Source: Sipunculus nudus (Eukaryota > Annelida > Sipuncula > Golfingiida > Sipunculidae). From it: 64,000 nucleotides of DNA. The translations under genes and the position numbers were made by a program. The notes under the pieces were generated by a model. It searched no databases. It was given only the letters and a program-made list of their open reading frames with translations, and was not told where the DNA came from. Where the stretch lies: contig CM049316.1 in NCBI GenBank assembly GCA_026874595.1, positions 22,283,839 to 22,347,838 on the forward strand, written 5' to 3'. How positions within the stretch are numbered: the stretch's first letter is position 1; each line of letters starts with the position of its first letter. Below, one piece after another: positions 62,301 through 64,000 of the stretch.

Positions 62301-64000
62301 CCACCAGTTACTTTTGATGGATCAAGACCTGAGGACTTAATACCACCAGTTGTCGTTGATGAATCTTGACTTGAGGTCTTCATACCACTAATTGTTGTTG
62401 ATGGTTCTATACCTGGGGACTTCAATCCATCAGTTGTTGGTGATGGATCTCAACCGTAGAACTTCAAAACACCGGTTGTTGGTGATAGATCTTGCTCTGA
62501 GGACTTCAGTCCATGAGTTGTTGGTGATAGATCTCGACCTGAGGACTTCAAACCAGCAGATGTTGTTGATAGATCCCGACCTGAGCTCTTCAAACTTACA
62601 GTTGCTATTGGTTGAGCTTAAACTGCGGACTTTCGACTACCAGTTTTTTTGGTGATGGATCCCTATCAGAGGAATTCAGGCATCCGATAGCTGGTGATAA
62701 TCCTTTGCCTGCGGTCCTTATAAGACCGGTCGTTGGTGATGGATCTTGGCCCAAGGACTTCATACCACCAGTTGTTGTTGATGGATCTTAACCTGAGGAC
62801 ATGAGAATACCAGTATTTGGTGATGGATCTCTATCTGAGGACTTCAGACCACCAGCTGATGTTGATGGAACTCGACCTAAGGACTTCAGACCACCAGCTG
62901 ATGTTGATGGAACTCGACCTAAGGACTTCAGACCACCAGCTGATGTTGATAGATCTCAACCTTAGAACTTCAAATCACCAGTTATTGTTGATGGATCTTG
63001 ACCTGAGGACTTCATACCACCAGCTGTTGGTGATAGATCTAGACCTGAGGACTTCAGACGAGCAGTTGTTGGTGATAGATCTCGACCTGAGGAATTCAGA
63101 CGAGCAGTTGTTGGTGAACTTGACCTGAAGACTTAATACCACCAGTTGTTGTTGATGGATCTTAACCTGAGGACTTGAGAATACCAGTATATGGTGATGG
63201 ATCTCGATCTGAGGATTTCAGACCACCAGCTGATGTTGATGGAACTCGGCCTAAGGACTTCAGACCACAAGCAGATGTTGATGGAACTCGACCTAAAGAC
63301 TTCATACCATTATCTGTTGGTGATGGATCTCGACCCTAGGATTTCAGACCATCAGTTGTTGTTGTTAGATCTCGACCTCAGGACTTCAGACCAGCAATTG
63401 TTAGTGATAGATCTCGGCCTGAGAACTTTAAACCGGCAGTTGTTGTTGATGGATCTAAAACTGAGGTCTTCAAACTAACAGTTGTTATTAATGAAACTTA
63501 ACCTGAGGACTTTCGACTACCAGTTGTTGGTGATTGATCCCTATCTGAGAACTTCAGGCCACCGATAGTTGGTGAAGATTCCCTGCCTCAGGTCTTCATA
63601 AGACCGGTTGTTGCTGATAGATCTCGATCCGAGGACTTCACACCACCAGTTGTGACAGTTAATTGATCTTAACCTGAGGACTTCAGATTATCAGTTCTGT
63701 GTGATGGATCTCGACCTGAGGACTTCAGACCACTAGTTGTTGGTGATGGATCTCCACCTAAGGACTTCAGACCCACAGTTGTTGCTGATGGATCTTGACA
63801 TGAGGAAAATATACCACCGGTTGTTAGTTATGAAACTCGAACTGAGGACTTGAGAATGCCGGTTATTTCTAATGGATCTCGATCTGATGACTTCACACCT
63901 TGAGTTGTAACAGTTGATTTATCCTTACCCGAGGACTTTGGACGATCATTTCTTTGTGATGGAACTCGACTTAATGACTTTACACCACCAGCTGATGTTG
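59301..64000. repeat. 42-bp minisatellite organised in 838-bp higher-order repeats
   Basis: The base unit is 42 bp, with phrases GATGGATCTCGACCTGAGG, ACTTCAGACCACCAG and TTGTTGGT. An exact 838-bp period (20 units less 2 bases) is seen from 59760: copies 59760-60597, 60598-61435, 61436-62273 and a fourth to about 62862. Copies two and three look identical by eye, the first differs at a few sites and the fourth has at least two substitutions plus an extra unit at its end. Further variant units run off the window. Because 42 is a multiple of 3, many frames stay open on both strands (for example the 14-residue repeat MDLDLRTSNHQLLV on plus and SSGRDLSPTTAGLK on minus). All are short, and the 838-bp unit shifts the frame, so I do not call a gene. 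Confidence 0.95.

Noticed and set aside
59255-64000. CRISPR-like array
   Set aside because: The 42-bp units are head-to-tail with no unique spacers, and the setting is eukaryotic.

Overview
This window looks like animal nuclear DNA, most likely from a lophotrochozoan and plausibly a mollusc. It is AT-rich and gene-poor, with GT-AG introns, more than 30 (TA)n microsatellites, short non-autonomous transposons and satellite-like tandem arrays. I see no bacterial operon, CRISPR array, rRNA or convincing tRNA. The phylum is inferred from the character of the one real gene and its repeats; I have no marker gene to prove it.

One protein-coding gene is clear. It is an ETS transcription factor of the ERG/FLI1/FEV subfamily on the minus strand, in three exons (42887-42803, 42006-41947, 35387-34780). 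All splice junctions are in phase 1 and join into a model of about 250 residues. There is no Pointed domain, the N-terminus is short, and a 60-bp exon sits directly before the ETS exon, so FEV (Pet-1) is the best assignment. A TATA box, a CCAAT box and a GATA motif lie upstream of exon 1, and a 30-codon upstream ORF lies in the presumed 5' leader.

Layout: 1-33 kb is intergenic. It carries (TA)n arrays, CGCGAA-rich dispersed repeats (about 8.8-14.5 kb), degenerate tandem repeats (17.4-18.0 and 19.0-20.4 kb), a split duplication (26.9/28.7 kb), a 1.27-kb TIR element (29.2-30.5 kb), and several GC-richer unique islands that could be regulatory. 33.4-43.9 kb is the FEV-like locus. 44-53 kb is more intergenic DNA, with weak hints of a spliced minus-strand transcript at 53.6-51.2 kb and a 62-codon coding-like ORF at 46.8 kb. 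53.6-64 kb is a nest of tandem arrays: a 784-bp higher-order repeat of about 182-bp monomers, a roughly 150-bp array split by a 993-bp TA-flanked MITE, a degenerate 541-bp duplication, and a 42-bp minisatellite organised in 838-bp higher-order units that runs off the right edge.

Most open frames in the window are by-products of microsatellites or minisatellites. I found no undescribed multi-gene system. The most unusual structures are the two higher-order-repeat arrays.
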